Below, piece after piece: positions 51,385 to 62,007 of a DNA stretch of 64,000 bases. Every line of letters begins with the position of its first letter. The stretch's first letter is position 1. Both the position numbers and the translations under genes were made by a program. The notes beneath the pieces were generated by a model. It ran no database searches and had not been told where the DNA came from. It saw nothing but the letters and a program-made list of their open reading frames with translations. The DNA is from Campylobacter cuniculorum DSM 23162 = LMG 24588 (lineage in GTDB: Bacteria > Campylobacterota > Campylobacteria > Campylobacterales > Campylobacteraceae): positions 248,001 through 312,000 of the forward strand of contig NZ_CP020867.1 of the NCBI RefSeq assembly GCF_002104335.1. The letters run 5' to 3'.

Positions 51385-52546
51385 GATTCACCCAACCTAT
51401 TTTTCCATTTTCTAATAAAATTTTAATATAATTTTCTCTTTGATTTAAAATTTCTACCTCTTCATTTGAATTTGCTGTATAAAAATAAGTCGAAGGTGTG
51501 GTCGGTAAAATTTTTACCTTAGTGCCGGCTTTTAAAATACCACTATGAGTGCTTGTATCAACTAAAAAACTTAAGGCAAAACAAATAAGAGCTAAAAACA
51601 AAACAATAAAACTTCGCGTAAAAATAAAAATGATAGCAAAAAGAAAGGACAAAATCCAAAGTCCGTATTGTTTATAAACATTAAAATCTTTATTTGTGGG
51701 ATTTAAATCACTTTGAGTGCTGATTTCATCATCGCTAATCTTAAGTTCTAAGTTAAAATTTTCAAGTTTTTTTGTGTCCTTATTAAAATAAGAAAATTCA
51801 AAACGATTTTTATAATCGGGAAAAATAGCGTAATAAAATGCGTTTGAAACATTAAAATCACCTTTGAAATTTTCTATGCCTTGCTTGGGTATATTGTCTA
51901 TATAAAAGCCTTTAAGATTTGCATTTGTGGCATTAAGCTCGAGCATCATAATGAGATTTTTATCATCAAAATAACTTGTTTTGATTTTTTTAATTTCTAA
52001 AGAACTAGCCACAATATGAGAGAAATTTTTATTTGTGGGAGTAAGCTCAAATTGTATGGGATTGATTTTAAGACTTGCTTCTTGAAACATTTCTTTATTT
52101 CTCGTCAATTGCACAAAAATTTGCTCTAAATTTGCATTAGAATTTTTGGCTATGAAACAAAGATTTGTTTCATAGCTGTCTTCTAGTTTTTTCCATTTGG
52201 GGTTTGGATTTAAAAATTCTAATTCTTTATTTTTCTCCACACTTAACTCAAAATCAAAATTTGTATTTTCTGTGGTTTTAGCATAGAGTTGAATGCAAAA
52301 AACCTCTCCGACATAAACTTTATGAGGATAATCTTGAGTGCTTAACACTAAAGAACTTTGAGGGATAAAAGGATCTTCTACATTGCTCTCAAAATCTTCT
52401 TGTTCATCGCTTGGTGCAATGTTTTGATAAATTCTTTGTTCTTCTTTGGCTAAATTTTGTATTTTATTTCCTTCCTCAAAATTATGGATTTCATTTTCAG
52501 AAAAAAGATTTAAGGTCAAAAGAAAGAAAACAAATAAAAATCTCAA
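51362..52546 (-). CDS. Membrane-anchored periplasmic protein with SH3-like end
   Basis: 394 residues. Signal sequence MRFLFVFFLLTLNLFS, long periplasmic beta-rich region (30-280), then membrane segments at about 296-330 (LWILSFLFAIIFIFTRSFIV, LALICFALSFLVDT) and a C-terminal bacterial SH3-like domain (AGTKVKILPTTPS to NGKIGWVNRENLQ). Such domains bind cell-wall peptides. Between purQ and plsC as in C. jejuni, from memory. Function unknown. Confidence 0.78.
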   Translation of the reverse strand: MRFLFVFFLLTLNLFSENEIHNFEEGNKIQNLAKEEQRIYQNIAPSDEQEDFESNVEDPFIPQSSLVLSTQDYPHKVYVGEVFCIQLYAKTTENTNFDFELSVEKNKELEFLNPNPKWKKLEDSYETNLCFIAKNSNANLEQIFVQLTRNKEMFQEASLKINPIQFELTPTNKNFSHIVASSLEIKKIKTSYFDDKNLIMMLELNATNANLKGFYIDNIPKQGIENFKGDFNVSNAFYYAIFPDYKNRFEFSYFNKDTKKLENFNLELKISDDEISTQSDLNPTNKDFNVYKQYGLWILSFLFAIIFIFTRSFIVLFLALICFALSFLVDTSTHSGILKAGTKVKILPTTPSTYFYTANSNEEVEILNQRENYIKILLENGKIGWVNRENLQKN

Positions 52547-53190
52547 ATCATAAAACCTTCTAACATTTTTAAACCCACATTTGAACCCAAAAGCTCTTCA
52601 CAAGCTCTTTCAGGATGAGGCATAAGTCCAAAAATTTTTTTATTTTCATCGCAAATTCCTGCTATATCGAGGATTGAACCATTTGGATTGTCTATATATT
52701 TTAAAAGGATTAAATCTTTATCTTCTAATTCTTTTAAGGTCCTTTCATCTGCGAAATAATTTCCCTCGCCATGAGCAATGGGTAAGATAATTTGCTCATC
52801 TTTTTTAAATTTTCTTAAAAAAACATTATCATTTGAAACAATCTTTAAAGCTTGATTTTTGGATATAAAGCTTAAATTTTCATTGTGTATCATCGCACCT
52901 TTGAGAAGTTTAAGTTCTAAAAGCATTTGAAAACCATTACAAATTCCTAAGATAAACCCTCCTTTTTTTGCGTGTTCTAAAACTCCTTGCATTGCAGGAG
53001 CAAATTTTGCAATGGCTGCAGACCTTAGATAATCTCCATAAGAAAACCCTCCGGGCAAAACCACTAAATCGGCTTTAAATTTTTTTTCCTCATGCCAAAT
53101 GAGCTCCACTTCGGCTCCGATTTTTTCAAAAGCATAAACGGTGTCAAATTCGCAATTTGTCCCCGCAAATCTTATAATAGCAACCTTCAT
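52543..53190 (-). CDS. purQ: FGAM synthase glutaminase subunit
   Basis: 215 residues. Class I glutaminase: VVLPGGFSYGDYLR near 44-57, nucleophile Cys in ILGICNGFQMLLEL near 86, and catalytic His in GLMPHPERACEELLG near 193. Supplies ammonia to PurL for purine synthesis. Overlaps purS by four bases. Confidence 0.95.
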   Translation of the reverse strand: MKVAIIRFAGTNCEFDTVYAFEKIGAEVELIWHEEKKFKADLVVLPGGFSYGDYLRSAAIAKFAPAMQGVLEHAKKGGFILGICNGFQMLLELKLLKGAMIHNENLSFISKNQALKIVSNDNVFLRKFKKDEQIILPIAHGEGNYFADERTLKELEDKDLILLKYIDNPNGSILDIAGICDENKKIFGLMPHPERACEELLGSNVGLKMLEGFMI

Positions 53191-53423
53191 AAAACCAACT
53201 CATAATCTTCAATCACACTATTAACAAGCAATTCTTCGCACATTTGAATCACTTCTTTTTTAGCTTTTTCTTTGTCTTTTTCATCAAGTTTGATTTTAAT
53301 TTGTTTGGCAATTTTTACTTCGCTAACTTTGTGGAAATTTAAAGAATGCAAAGCCTTTTGAATCGCTTTTCCTTGAGGATCTAAAACACCTTCTTTGAAA
53401 AATATATTAACTGTTATTTCCAT
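53187..53423 (-). CDS. purS: FGAM synthase subunit PurS
   Basis: 78 residues. The DPQGKAIQKALHSLNF motif and the closing CEELLVNSVIEDYELVL are standard for PurS, the bridge between PurQ and PurL. Operon position between purC and purQ confirms it. Confidence 0.94.
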   Translation of the reverse strand: MEITVNIFFKEGVLDPQGKAIQKALHSLNFHKVSEVKIAKQIKIKLDEKDKEKAKKEVIQMCEELLVNSVIEDYELVL

Positions 53424-53432
53424 GATTTGCTT

Positions 53433-54143
53433 TCAACTTAAAATTCTTTTTAACACTTCTTCATAAGCCATTTTAACATTTCCTAAATCTTGTCTGAATC
53501 TGTCTTTATCAAGTTTTTCATTTGTATTTTTATCCCAAAATCTGCAACTATCAGGACTTATCTCATCGGCTAAGATTATTTTTCCTTCTTTATCGATACC
53601 AAATTCAATTTTAAAATCTATCAATCTTAAATTTTTAGAATCAAAAAATTCCAGCAACACAGCATTGATTTTTCTTGCAAGAGTTTTAAGCTCTTCAATT
53701 TGCGTTTTATCTTTGACTAAATTAAGAATAAGACAATGTTCATCATTGATAAAAGGATCGCCTAAGCTGTCATCTTTTAAACAAAATTCAACCAAAGTAA
53801 AGGGCAAAATTTCTCCATCTTTTATCCCAAGTCTTTTGGTCAATGAACCTGTAGCAACATTACGCACTATCACTTCAATAGGAATGATTTTGCATTTTTT
53901 AACTAGCTGTTCGTTTTCACTGATAGTTTGGACTAAATGAGTAGGAATTCCTTGCTTTTCTAGCAAATGAAAAAGTGCGGTGCTGATTTTACAATTCAAA
54001 GCCCCTTTACCCTTTTCATTCCCTCTTTTTTCAGCATTAAAAGCGGTTAAATCATCTTTAAATTCTGTGATAAGAAAATGTTCATCTTCAGTTTTAAACA
54101 TTTTCTTACCTTTGCCCTCATAGAGCAATTCTTTTTTGGTCAT
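53433..54143 (-). CDS. purC: SAICAR synthase
   Basis: 236 residues. [32 protein letters not shown] and [17 protein letters not shown] are the SAICAR synthetase signatures, with ATP and IMP-like substrate residues present. Catalyses CAIR plus aspartate to SAICAR. Overlaps ctpA by four bases. Confidence 0.96.
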   Translation of the reverse strand: MTKKELLYEGKGKKMFKTEDEHFLITEFKDDLTAFNAEKRGNEKGKGALNCKISTALFHLLEKQGIPTHLVQTISENEQLVKKCKIIPIEVIVRNVATGSLTKRLGIKDGEILPFTLVEFCLKDDSLGDPFINDEHCLILNLVKDKTQIEELKTLARKINAVLLEFFDSKNLRLIDFKIEFGIDKEGKIILADEISPDSCRFWDKNTNEKLDKDRFRQDLGNVKMAYEEVLKRILS

Positions 54144-55450
54144 TTAAATTCCTTATTTATATTTAAAGTTTTTATTGTATCAATTGCACATTTGAGTTGA
54201 GCGTCTTCATTGATTTGTTTTTGAGTGATGAAATTTTTATCATCTTTTTGTTCGGTTTCATTATTTTTCTTATCAAGTTTTTCAAGTTCGCTTTGAAGAT
54301 GCTGTTTTAAATCGCTCTCTTTAATGCTAAAATTATCTTCAGCAGTATTTACCTTACCCGGAAAAATTTCAATATCAGGTTTAACTCCTACAGCTTGTAT
54401 GGTTCTGCCACTTGGGAGATAATATCTTGCTATGGTTAGCCTTAAAGCTTCTGTTTTATTAATCGGTATGATTTGTTGCACACTGCCTTTTCCAAAGGTT
54501 TTTTCACCGACAATGACAGCTCGTTTTAAATCTTGCAAAGATCCGCTAACAATCTCACTCGCACTCGCACTTCCGCCATTGACTAAAACGACTAAAGAGC
54601 TGTTAGAAATTTTCTTTTTAGGATCAGCTTTATATTCTTGATTTTCGTTTTGAATGCGACCCTTTTGAGAAACGATGACTCCTTCATTGACAAATAAATT
54701 TGTCAATCCTATGGCTTGATTTAAAAGTCCGCCCGGATTATTTCTAAGATCAAGTATCACTCCTTTAACCTTTGGGTATTTTTTAAGCTCTTTACTTGCC
54801 TCATCTATAACATTTTTATCAAAATTTGTGACTCTTAAATAGAGTATGTTTTCATCTTTGATTAATTTTGCATAAACGCTATCAACTTTAATAATATCTC
54901 TTGTAAGAACTACATCAAAAGGCTTTGAGGCTCCTTGTCTGAATATGGTTAAAGTAACTTGAGATTTAGGTTTTCCACGCATTTTATCCACAGCATCATT
55001 GAGTGAAATTCCCAAAGTTGCTTCATCGTTGATTTTAAGGATAATGTCTCCAGATTTTATTCCAGCTTTGTCTGCAGGAGTTCCTTCGATTGGAGAAACG
55101 ACGGTTAAAGCACCATCTTTCATTCCCACCGTGATACCAAGCCCACCGAATTCCCCATTAGTTTGAATTTTCATATCATTAAAATCTTTCTCATTGAGAA
55201 AAGAAGAATGGGCATCCAGATTGCTTAAAAGCCCTGAAAGAGATTTATCAACCAAATCACTAATATTTTGTTCATCAACATAATATTGCTCAACGATAGC
55301 TAAGGTTTTAGTGAGTTTATCCAAGGCTTCAAGACGTTGTGTTACTTGAGCATTATCGGTTTTAGCTTGTAAAGAACTTGCTAAAAAAACACAAAGAGCT
55401 AAAGCACTAATAAATCCTACAAATGTGGCAAAAAATCTTTTGGTTTTCAA
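54140..55450 (-). CDS. ctpA: C-terminal processing protease (S41, PDZ)
   Basis: 436 residues from TTG at 55450, which has GGAG with ideal six-base spacing and gives a signal peptide ([20 protein letters not shown], cut after SLQA); upstream frames to 55606 lack a site. PDZ near 90-175, catalytic Ser in [16 protein letters not shown] and Lys in [13 protein letters not shown]. Degrades or trims periplasmic proteins. First gene of the ctpA-purC-purS-purQ-plsC-crcB unit. Confidence 0.9.
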   Translation of the reverse strand: MKTKRFFATFVGFISALALCVFLASSLQAKTDNAQVTQRLEALDKLTKTLAIVEQYYVDEQNISDLVDKSLSGLLSNLDAHSSFLNEKDFNDMKIQTNGEFGGLGITVGMKDGALTVVSPIEGTPADKAGIKSGDIILKINDEATLGISLNDAVDKMRGKPKSQVTLTIFRQGASKPFDVVLTRDIIKVDSVYAKLIKDENILYLRVTNFDKNVIDEASKELKKYPKVKGVILDLRNNPGGLLNQAIGLTNLFVNEGVIVSQKGRIQNENQEYKADPKKKISNSSLVVLVNGGSASASEIVSGSLQDLKRAVIVGEKTFGKGSVQQIIPINKTEALRLTIARYYLPSGRTIQAVGVKPDIEIFPGKVNTAEDNFSIKESDLKQHLQSELEKLDKKNNETEQKDDKNFITQKQINEDAQLKCAIDTIKTLNINKEFK

Positions 55451-55755
55451 AATAAACTCCATTTTTAATTTTTTAGGACTAAATTTTAATGAAATTTGTT
55501 TAAAGAAATGTAAATATAAGAGTAAAATATTATATTTTTCAAAAAAGATTTGCATTTCATAGAATTTAAAACATTTTAATAAAGACCTTTTACAAGTTAT
55601 AATCATAATATAGATTTTTTAATCTCAAAAGATAAAATTGAAGCGATAAAAATTTAAAAAATATTAATATAATTTTTATTGAGGAGCAAGAAAAATTATG
55701 AAATTTTTATGTTAAAATTAATAAAGCTTATAGGGCTTATTTTAAGGAAAATATA
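55451..55755. other. Divergent promoter region between ctpA and the CsoR-like gene
   Basis: About 300 AT-rich bases without a gene. Likely holds promoters in both directions; TAAAATTAATAAAGC near 55712-55728 on the plus strand could be a -10 region for the regulator gene. No clear operator was found. Confidence 0.45.
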
Positions 55756-56061
55756 ATGAAAAAATCAAAACATATTGAAAACGCACACACTCATCATCAT
55801 TCTTCAAAACACATCAAAGCAGTTTCAAATCGAATCAGTCGCACTATAGGGCATTTACAAGCTGTTAAAAGAATGGTTGAATCGGATAAGGATTGTAGTG
55901 AAATTTTAATTCAACTCGCTGCAGTTAAAGCAGAGGTTAATAATACAGCAAAGGCTGTTTTAAAAGAGCATTTAGCCCATTGCATGATTCATGCTGTATT
56001 AGAAGAAGACTCCCAAAGTATAGAAGATTTAAAAAAAGCTATAGATATGTTTGTAAAATAA
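55756..56061 (+). CDS. CsoR/RcnR-family metal-sensing repressor
   Basis: 101 residues. SNRISRTIGHLQAVKRMVES is the DUF156 helix; DCSEILIQLAAVKAEVNNTA and LKEHLAHCMIHAV follow. The spacing Cys, His(+25), Cys(+29) equals the Cu(I) triad of CsoR, not the Cys-His-Glu of formaldehyde sensors. A His-rich N-terminus (HIENAHTHHHSSKH) could add a ligand. All-helical tetrameric repressor. No copper transporter gene lies next to it; clpB follows. Confidence 0.85.
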   Translation: MKKSKHIENAHTHHHSSKHIKAVSNRISRTIGHLQAVKRMVESDKDCSEILIQLAAVKAEVNNTAKAVLKEHLAHCMIHAVLEEDSQSIEDLKKAIDMFVK

Positions 56062-56084
56062 ATTAAATAAATCTTATAAATAAA

Positions 56085-56114
56085 CTTGACATTATTTGAC
56101 TAAAGTTATATAAT
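56085..56114 (+). promoter_or_regulatory. clpB promoter with HspR-like (HAIR) operator
   Basis: TTGACA (56086-56091), 17 bases, TATAAT (56109-56114): a textbook vegetative promoter. Overlapping it, CTTGACA-N7-ACTAAAG (56085-56105) matches 11 of 14 bases of the HspR box CTTGAGT-N7-ACTCAAG. HspR control of clpB is established in C. jejuni. Confidence 0.72.
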
Positions 56115-56147
56115 ATCATCTGTATAAAATTATATTAAGGATAAGAA

Positions 56148-58721
56148 ATGGCAAATTTACAAGATTTTTTAACTGATTCTATGCTTTCAAATTTAGAAAG
56201 TGCAGTTTCTCTAGCAATACATTCTAAAAATAATGAAGTGCTTCCTTTGCATCTATTTTGGGCTTTAAATGTCGATAGCAGTAGTCTTTTAAATCAAGTT
56301 TGCAACAAATACAATGTTTCAAAAGAGGCTTTAGAACTTCAGATTAAGAGTCAAATTGCAAATTTAGCCACAAGCTCAAATGTCAATAAAGAAAACATAA
56401 GAATTTCTCATCAAATGCTTAATTCTCTTGAAAATGCTAAGGGTTTAATGAATGCAAATGGTGATACTTATTTGGCTGTGGATACTTGGCTTTTAAGTGA
56501 AAGCGATAGTGGGATTGTGAAAGAAATTTTATCTCAATTTATGGATTTAACCGAATTTAAAAAAGAGCTTCAAAATCTTAGAGCAGGACGCAAAATCGAA
56601 AATAAAACAAGTGATGAAACCCTTGATTCTCTTAATAAATTTGGTATTGATTTGACTCAAAAAGCAAGAGAAGGAAAGCTTGATCCTATAATCGGCAGAG
56701 AAGAAGAGATTGAAAGAGTGATGCAAATTCTTATACGCAAAACCAAAAATAATCCTATATTATTAGGTGAGCCCGGAGTTGGAAAAACAGCGATTGTAGA
56801 GGCTTTGGCTCAAAGGATTGTTAAAAAAGATGTGCCAACGTCTTTAAGAAATAAAAAAGTTATCAGTCTGGATATGAGTGCTTTAATTGCGGGAGCAAAA
56901 TACAGAGGAGAATTTGAAGACAGACTTAAAGCTGTGGTGAATGAAGTGATAAAAAGTGAAAATATTATCTTATTCATCGATGAAATTCATACCATTGTAG
57001 GAGCGGGAGCAAGTGAGGGAAGCATGGATGCTGCAAACATCTTAAAACCTGCCCTTGCTAGAGGAGAACTTCACACCATAGGTGCAACCACTTTAAAAGA
57101 ATACCGCAAATATTTTGAAAAAGATGCAGCCTTGCAGAGGAGATTTCAACCCGTCAATGTCCCTGAACCAAGCGTTAATGAAGCCTTAGCAATGCTTAGA
57201 GGAATCAAAGAAAAGCTTGAAATTCACCATAATGTTAGCATAGCTGATAGTGCTTTGGTTGCTGCGGCAAAACTTTCTAAAAGATATATAGCGGATCGTT
57301 TTTTGCCTGATAAGGCTATTGATTTAATCGATGAGGCTGCAGCTGAACTTAAAATGCAGATTGAAAGTGAGCCAAGCTCTCTAAGAAAGGTGCGTAAAGA
57401 TATAGAAACCTTAGAAGTAGAAAATGAAGCCCTAAAGATGGAAAATGATGAAAAAAATCAAAAAAGACTCGATGAAATTTCTAAAGAACTTGCAAATTTA
57501 AAAGAAAAACAAGGGACTTTAAATTCTCAATTTGAAAATGAAAAAGCCGTTTTTGATGAAATCAGTGCAAAAAAGAAAGAGAGGGATAGCCTTAAAATGG
57601 AGGCAAGTTTTGCTAAGGACAGAGGAGAATTTCAAAAGGCTGCTGAACTTGAATATGGTAAAATTCCAAGTCTTGAAAAAGAGCTTTTAAATTTAGAGGA
57701 AAAATGGAAAAATATGAGTGAAAACGGGGTTTTGCTAAAAAATCAAGTTGATGAGGACTTAGTTGCTGGAATTTTAAGCAAATGGACAGGAATTAGTGTG
57801 CAAAAAATGCTCACTTCAGAAAAACAAAAATTCTTAAATGTTGAAAAGCATTTAAAAGAAAGTGTTGTGGGACAAGATAGGGCTTTGAGTGCTTTGGCTA
57901 AGGCGATTAAACGCAATAAAGCTGGATTGAATGAAGGCAATAAACCTATAGGCAGTTTTTTGTTTTTAGGTCCTACGGGCGTGGGAAAAACACAATCTGC
58001 TAAGGCTTTGGCAAGTTTTTTATTTGATGATGAAAAAGCAATGATACGTTTTGATATGAGTGAATTTATGGAAAAACATAGCGTTTCAAGACTTTTAGGA
58101 GCACCTCCGGGTTATGTGGGACACGAAGAAGGGGGTGAGCTTACTGAAGCGGTGCGTCGCAAGCCTTATAGTGTGCTTTTATTTGATGAAGTTGAAAAGG
58201 CTCATCAAGATGTTTTTAATGTGCTTTTAGGGATTTTAGATGATGGTAGGGCAACAGATAGCAAGGGAATCACGGTGGATTTTAAAAATACTATCATTAT
58301 TTTAACTTCAAATATCGCTTCACATGCTATTATGAATTTAACAGGTGAAGAGAGAGAAGATGCTATTAAAAACGAGCTTAGAACCTTTTTTAAGCCTGAA
58401 TTTTTAAACCGCCTTGATGATATTATTACTTTCAATGCTTTAGGTAAAGATGAGGCTTATGAGATTGTCAAACTTTTATTTGTATCTTTACAAAAAAATT
58501 TGGCAAATAAGGGCATCAAAGCGACTTTGAGTGAAAATGCTGCTTTATTTATCGCAAAAGATGGTTTTGACCCAGATTTTGGTGCAAGACCGCTTAAAAG
58601 AGCGATTTATGATAGGATAGAGGATAAACTTAGTGATATGATTTTAGCTGATGAATTGAGTGAAAATGCAGAAATTTTAATCGACGCAGATGATAAAGAT
58701 ATAGTGATTAAAAAACTCTAA
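56148..58721 (+). CDS. clpB: Disaggregase ClpB
   Basis: 857 residues. Clp N-domain (1-140), Walker A GEPGVGKT near 205, Walker [15 protein letters not shown] near 275, coiled-coil middle domain (about 400-530) that distinguishes ClpB, second Walker A GPTGVGKT near 607 and [10 protein letters not shown] near 680. Rescues aggregated proteins with DnaK. AAGGA before the ATG; heat-shock operator upstream. Confidence 0.97.
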   Translation: MANLQDFLTDSMLSNLESAVSLAIHSKNNEVLPLHLFWALNVDSSSLLNQVCNKYNVSKEALELQIKSQIANLATSSNVNKENIRISHQMLNSLENAKGLMNANGDTYLAVDTWLLSESDSGIVKEILSQFMDLTEFKKELQNLRAGRKIENKTSDETLDSLNKFGIDLTQKAREGKLDPIIGREEEIERVMQILIRKTKNNPILLGEPGVGKTAIVEALAQRIVKKDVPTSLRNKKVISLDMSALIAGAKYRGEFEDRLKAVVNEVIKSENIILFIDEIHTIVGAGASEGSMDAANILKPALARGELHTIGATTLKEYRKYFEKDAALQRRFQPVNVPEPSVNEALAMLRGIKEKLEIHHNVSIADSALVAAAKLSKRYIADRFLPDKAIDLIDEAAAELKMQIESEPSSLRKVRKDIETLEVENEALKMENDEKNQKRLDEISKELANLKEKQGTLNSQFENEKAVFDEISAKKKERDSLKMEASFAKDRGEFQKAAELEYGKIPSLEKELLNLEEKWKNMSENGVLLKNQVDEDLVAGILSKWTGISVQKMLTSEKQKFLNVEKHLKESVVGQDRALSALAKAIKRNKAGLNEGNKPIGSFLFLGPTGVGKTQSAKALASFLFDDEKAMIRFDMSEFMEKHSVSRLLGAPPGYVGHEEGGELTEAVRRKPYSVLLFDEVEKAHQDVFNVLLGILDDGRATDSKGITVDFKNTIIILTSNIASHAIMNLTGEEREDAIKNELRTFFKPEFLNRLDDIITFNALGKDEAYEIVKLLFVSLQKNLANKGIKATLSENAALFIAKDGFDPDFGARPLKRAIYDRIEDKLSDMILADELSENAEILIDADDKDIVIKKL

Positions 58722-58727
58722 AAATTC

Positions 58728-58755
58728 AAAGGTGCGAAGAGTCTTTTGCACCTTT
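58728..58755. terminator. Bidirectional terminator between clpB and the methyltransferase
   Basis: AAAGGTGC and GCACCTTT enclose a 12-base loop, with T-rich sequence on the plus side (ATTCTT) and GAATTTTT on the minus side. It can serve both convergent genes. Confidence 0.65.
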
Positions 58756-58768
58756 ATTCTTAAAAAAA

Positions 58769-59652
58769 CTAAGTTTTGAAAAATAAAAATATAAAAAATA
58801 CTATACCCAATAAAAGATTAATAAACGCAAAACCTAAAGTGATACAAATGAGAATTCTAAGTTGTTTAACTTTACGCCAAAGATATCTTGATTGTAAAAG
58901 TGTATTAAAATACGCTAAAGAAGAATTCGTGTAGGAATTGATACGTAAAAGTTCTTTGTCCGCTTTATCTTTATACACAAAAACATGCATCCACGCACCA
59001 AAATCTCCTAATAAATTTTCATAAATATAACCCAAATTTTCTAAATATTTTTTTATAGGAGCAAGATGAGCGTAGTCATTTGCTTCTAAATAAATCAGCG
59101 GTTTATCTTTAAGCAAACTTTGCTTTGCACCCTTTAAAACTTCAAGTTCCATACCTTCAACATCAATTTTCATTAAAACAATTTTTTCTTTAAATTCAAA
59201 GCTGTCGATACTTTTACATTCTATGAAGGCATTTTCATCTTCAATCAAATGCATATTCCCAAAATTTCCGGGATTTTCCTTACTCATAGTTGCTTTGTGG
59301 GAATGACTTGAAATACCATAGGGAAAAATTTTAACCCTCTCTTCAAAATGATTGATTTTAACATTTTCTTGAGCGATTGCGAAGATTTTAGGATTTGGTT
59401 CAAAACCTATAACTTTGATACCATGAGCAGCAAAAAAACAAGTATGATTACCGATATTCATACCTATATCAAGCACAATCTCCCCCCCCCCTCGTTTATT
59501 TTTTCATCTTTGAGTTTTGTGAGCATATGTTGCAGTAAATCAAGCTCATAAGGGCTTTTCGTCATATAAATATGCCTTTGAATCATATCTGTATCTTTAA
59601 AGGGTAAAAACATTTTATATTTCAATTCATTGATACAAAGTTCTGTTTGCAT
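58769..59652 (-). CDS. FkbM-type methyltransferase, phase-variable, off in this sequence
   Basis: The 5' part (59652 down to the tract) codes MQTELCINELKYKMFLPFKD onward to KDEKINEGGG and then stops at 59464. The 3' part carries the SAM motif (LDIGMNIGNHTCFFAAHGIK, FEPNP), the FkbM IDVEGMELEVLKGA block near the middle, and a C-terminal membrane span (ITLGFAFINLLLGIVFFIFL). A G10 tract (59482-59491) joins them; 11 or 8 G would make one frame of about 294 residues. FkbM enzymes O-methylate sugars or lipids, so a surface glycan is a likely substrate. Confidence 0.82.
59482..59491 (-). repeat. Poly-G tract (G10) controlling the methyltransferase
   Basis: Ten C on the plus strand. The upstream frame reads GAG GGG GGG GGG AGA and ends after six further codons; the SAM-binding frame needs GAG ATT right after the tract, which requires one more G or two fewer. 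Confidence 0.9.
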
Positions 59653-59789
59653 TTTCTCTCCGTATTTAAGTAAGTTTTTAATAATTTTAACATAAATTTA
59701 GTTTATTAAAGTTATAAAAGCTTTTTATTCTTATAAATTTTGTATGTTTTATAATATAAAAATAACAAAAAATTAACAAGTAATATTAT

Positions 59790-59813
59790 TTTAAGCAAAA
59801 TATATGATATAAT
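59790..59813 (+). promoter_or_regulatory. ccoN operon promoter
   Basis: TTTTAAGC around 59790-59797 and GATATAAT ending at 59813 form the usual Campylobacter promoter (T-rich/-16 region plus TATAAT). It lies about 45 bases before the ccoN start. Confidence 0.55.
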
Positions 59814-59858
59814 ATAAGCTGTTTTTTAAATATTTTAAATTTAAAAGGAGAAGAGTCG

Positions 59859-61325
59859 ATGCACCCAGGTAATGTATTAAATTACGACTATACGGTTGCA
59901 AAATGTTTTATGTTTGCTGCCATATTGTTTGGGATTGTAGGTATGGCTATAGGGAGTTTTATAGCTTTTCAGATGGCATATCCGGATCTGAATTATTTAG
60001 CAGGTGAATACGCAACTTTTTCAAGACTTAGACCTTTACACACTTCGGGTGTGATTTTTGGTTTTATGCTTTCTGGGATTTGGGCGACCTGGTATTATAT
60101 AGGACAACGTGTCCTTAAAGTCAGTATGGCAGAATCCGGGTTTTTAATGTTTATAGGCAAACTTCATTTTGTGCTTTACATGGTTTTAATGGTGATAGCT
60201 GTTATAACTCTTTTTGCAGGTGTAAGCACTTCAAAAGAATATGCCGAACTTGAATGGCCTTTGGATATTTTGGTGGTTTTGGTTTGGGTTTTATGGGGTG
60301 TGAGTATTTTTGGACTCATTGGAATTCGCCGTGAAAAAACCCTCTATATTTCGATTTGGTATTATATTGCAACTTTCTTAGGGATTGCAATGCTCTATCT
60401 TTTCAATAATATGGAAGTGCCAACTTATTTTATAGCAGATATGGGAAATTGGTGGCATTCTGTTTCTATGTATGCAGGGACTAATGATGCTTTGGTGCAA
60501 TGGTGGTATGGACATAATGCCGTTGCTTTTGTCTTTACGGTTGGAATTATTGCCCAAATTTATTATTTTTTACCAAAAGAAAGTGGGCAAGCTATTTTTT
60601 CTTATAAACTTTCTTTATTCGCATTTTGGGGACTAATGTTTGTTTATTTATGGGCTGGAGGACACCATCTTATTTATTCTACTGTTCCTGATTGGATGCA
60701 GACTATGGGTTCAATTTTTTCAGTAGTGTTAATCCTTCCTTCTTGGGGTTCAGCAATCAATATTTTACTCACAATGAAAGGAGAATGGACACAACTTAGA
60801 GAAAATCCATTGATTAAATTTATGATTCTTGCATCAACTTTTTATATGTTTTCAACTTTGGAAGGTCCTATTCTTTCGATTAAATCTGTTAATGCTTTAG
60901 CACATTTTACAGATTGGATTCCAGGGCATGTCCATGATGGAACATTGGGTTGGGTTGGTTTTATGACTATGGCTGCACTTTATCATATGACTCCTAGAAT
61001 TTTCAAAAGAGAGCTTTACAGCAAATCTTTAATGGAAGCTCAATTTTGGATTCAAACGACAGGAATTGTGTTGTATTTTGCATCAATGTGGATTGCAGGT
61101 ATTACGCAAGGTATGATGTGGAGAGCCACAGATGAGTATGGTAATTTGCTTTATACTTTCATCGACACAGTTGTAGCGATTATTCCTTATTATTGGATTA
61201 GAGCAATTGGTGGTTTATTGTATGTTATAGGTTTCTTTATGTTTGTTTATAATATTTACAAATCTGTTTCTTGTGGTAGAGAGCTTGATAAAGAACCAAA
61301 AAATGCCTCACCTATGGCAGCATAA
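59859..61325 (+). CDS. ccoN: cbb3 oxidase catalytic subunit I
   Basis: 488 residues, about twelve spans. Haem and copper ligands are visible: RLRPLHTSGVIFGF near 51-64, WWYGHNAVAFVFTVG near 215-229, GGHHLIYSTVP near 266, and HFTDWIPGHVHDGTLGWVGF near 345-364. Reduces oxygen at low tension and pumps protons, the main terminal oxidase of microaerophiles. AAGGAG precedes the ATG. Confidence 0.97.
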   Translation: MHPGNVLNYDYTVAKCFMFAAILFGIVGMAIGSFIAFQMAYPDLNYLAGEYATFSRLRPLHTSGVIFGFMLSGIWATWYYIGQRVLKVSMAESGFLMFIGKLHFVLYMVLMVIAVITLFAGVSTSKEYAELEWPLDILVVLVWVLWGVSIFGLIGIRREKTLYISIWYYIATFLGIAMLYLFNNMEVPTYFIADMGNWWHSVSMYAGTNDALVQWWYGHNAVAFVFTVGIIAQIYYFLPKESGQAIFSYKLSLFAFWGLMFVYLWAGGHHLIYSTVPDWMQTMGSIFSVVLILPSWGSAINILLTMKGEWTQLRENPLIKFMILASTFYMFSTLEGPILSIKSVNALAHFTDWIPGHVHDGTLGWVGFMTMAALYHMTPRIFKRELYSKSLMEAQFWIQTTGIVLYFASMWIAGITQGMMWRATDEYGNLLYTFIDTVVAIIPYYWIRAIGGLLYVIGFFMFVYNIYKSVSCGRELDKEPKNASPMAA

Positions 61326-61337
61326 AAAGGAGAAAAA

Positions 61338-62003
61338 ATGTTTAGTTGGTTAGAAAAAAATCCATTCTTTTTTGCTGTGGCGGTTTTTATTGTAATCGCT
61401 TATGCGGGCGTCGTTGAGGTTTTGCCAAGTTTTGCAGACAATGCAAGACCGATTGAAGGTAAAAAACCTTATTCGGTTTTACAACTTGCAGGGCGTCAAG
61501 TGTATATCAATGAAAGCTGTAATGCTTGTCATTCGCAACTCATTCGTCCTTTCAAATCTGAAACCGATCGCTATGGAGAGTATTCTAAGAGTGGTGAATT
61601 TGCTTATGATAGACCTTTCTTATGGGGTTCTAAAAGGACAGGACCAGATTTAGCACGTGTAGGAAATTATAGAACAGCTGATTGGCATGAAAATCATATG
61701 TTTGACCCAACTTCAGTCGTTCCCGGTTCCATTATGCCAGCATATAAGCATATGTTTAATAAAAATGCCGATATTGAAACAGCTTATGCAGAGGCTGTAA
61801 CGGTTAAAAAAGTTTTCAATGTCCCTTATGATGTTGAAGGACAGACAAAACTAGGCACTTGGCAAGAAGCAAGTGAGGAAGTTCAAGCTGAAGCTAAAAT
61901 TATCGTTGATCAGATGAAAAATCAAGAAATCAAAGATGCTTTTGCAAGAGGTGAAATCAGAGAAATTGTTGCTTTAATTGCCTATCTTAATAGCTTAAAG
62001 TAA
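61338..62003 (+). CDS. ccoO: cbb3 oxidase monohaem cytochrome c subunit
   Basis: 221 residues. N-terminal anchor (PFFFAVAVFIVIAYAGVVEV) and a haem c motif CNACHSQL near 63; the axial Met lies in GSIMPAYKHMF near 130. Passes electrons from CcoP to CcoN. AAGGAG before the start; spacing of 12 bases to ccoN. Confidence 0.96.
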   Translation: MFSWLEKNPFFFAVAVFIVIAYAGVVEVLPSFADNARPIEGKKPYSVLQLAGRQVYINESCNACHSQLIRPFKSETDRYGEYSKSGEFAYDRPFLWGSKRTGPDLARVGNYRTADWHENHMFDPTSVVPGSIMPAYKHMFNKNADIETAYAEAVTVKKVFNVPYDVEGQTKLGTWQEASEEVQAEAKIIVDQMKNQEIKDAFARGEIREIVALIAYLNSLK

Positions 62004-62007
62004 AACG

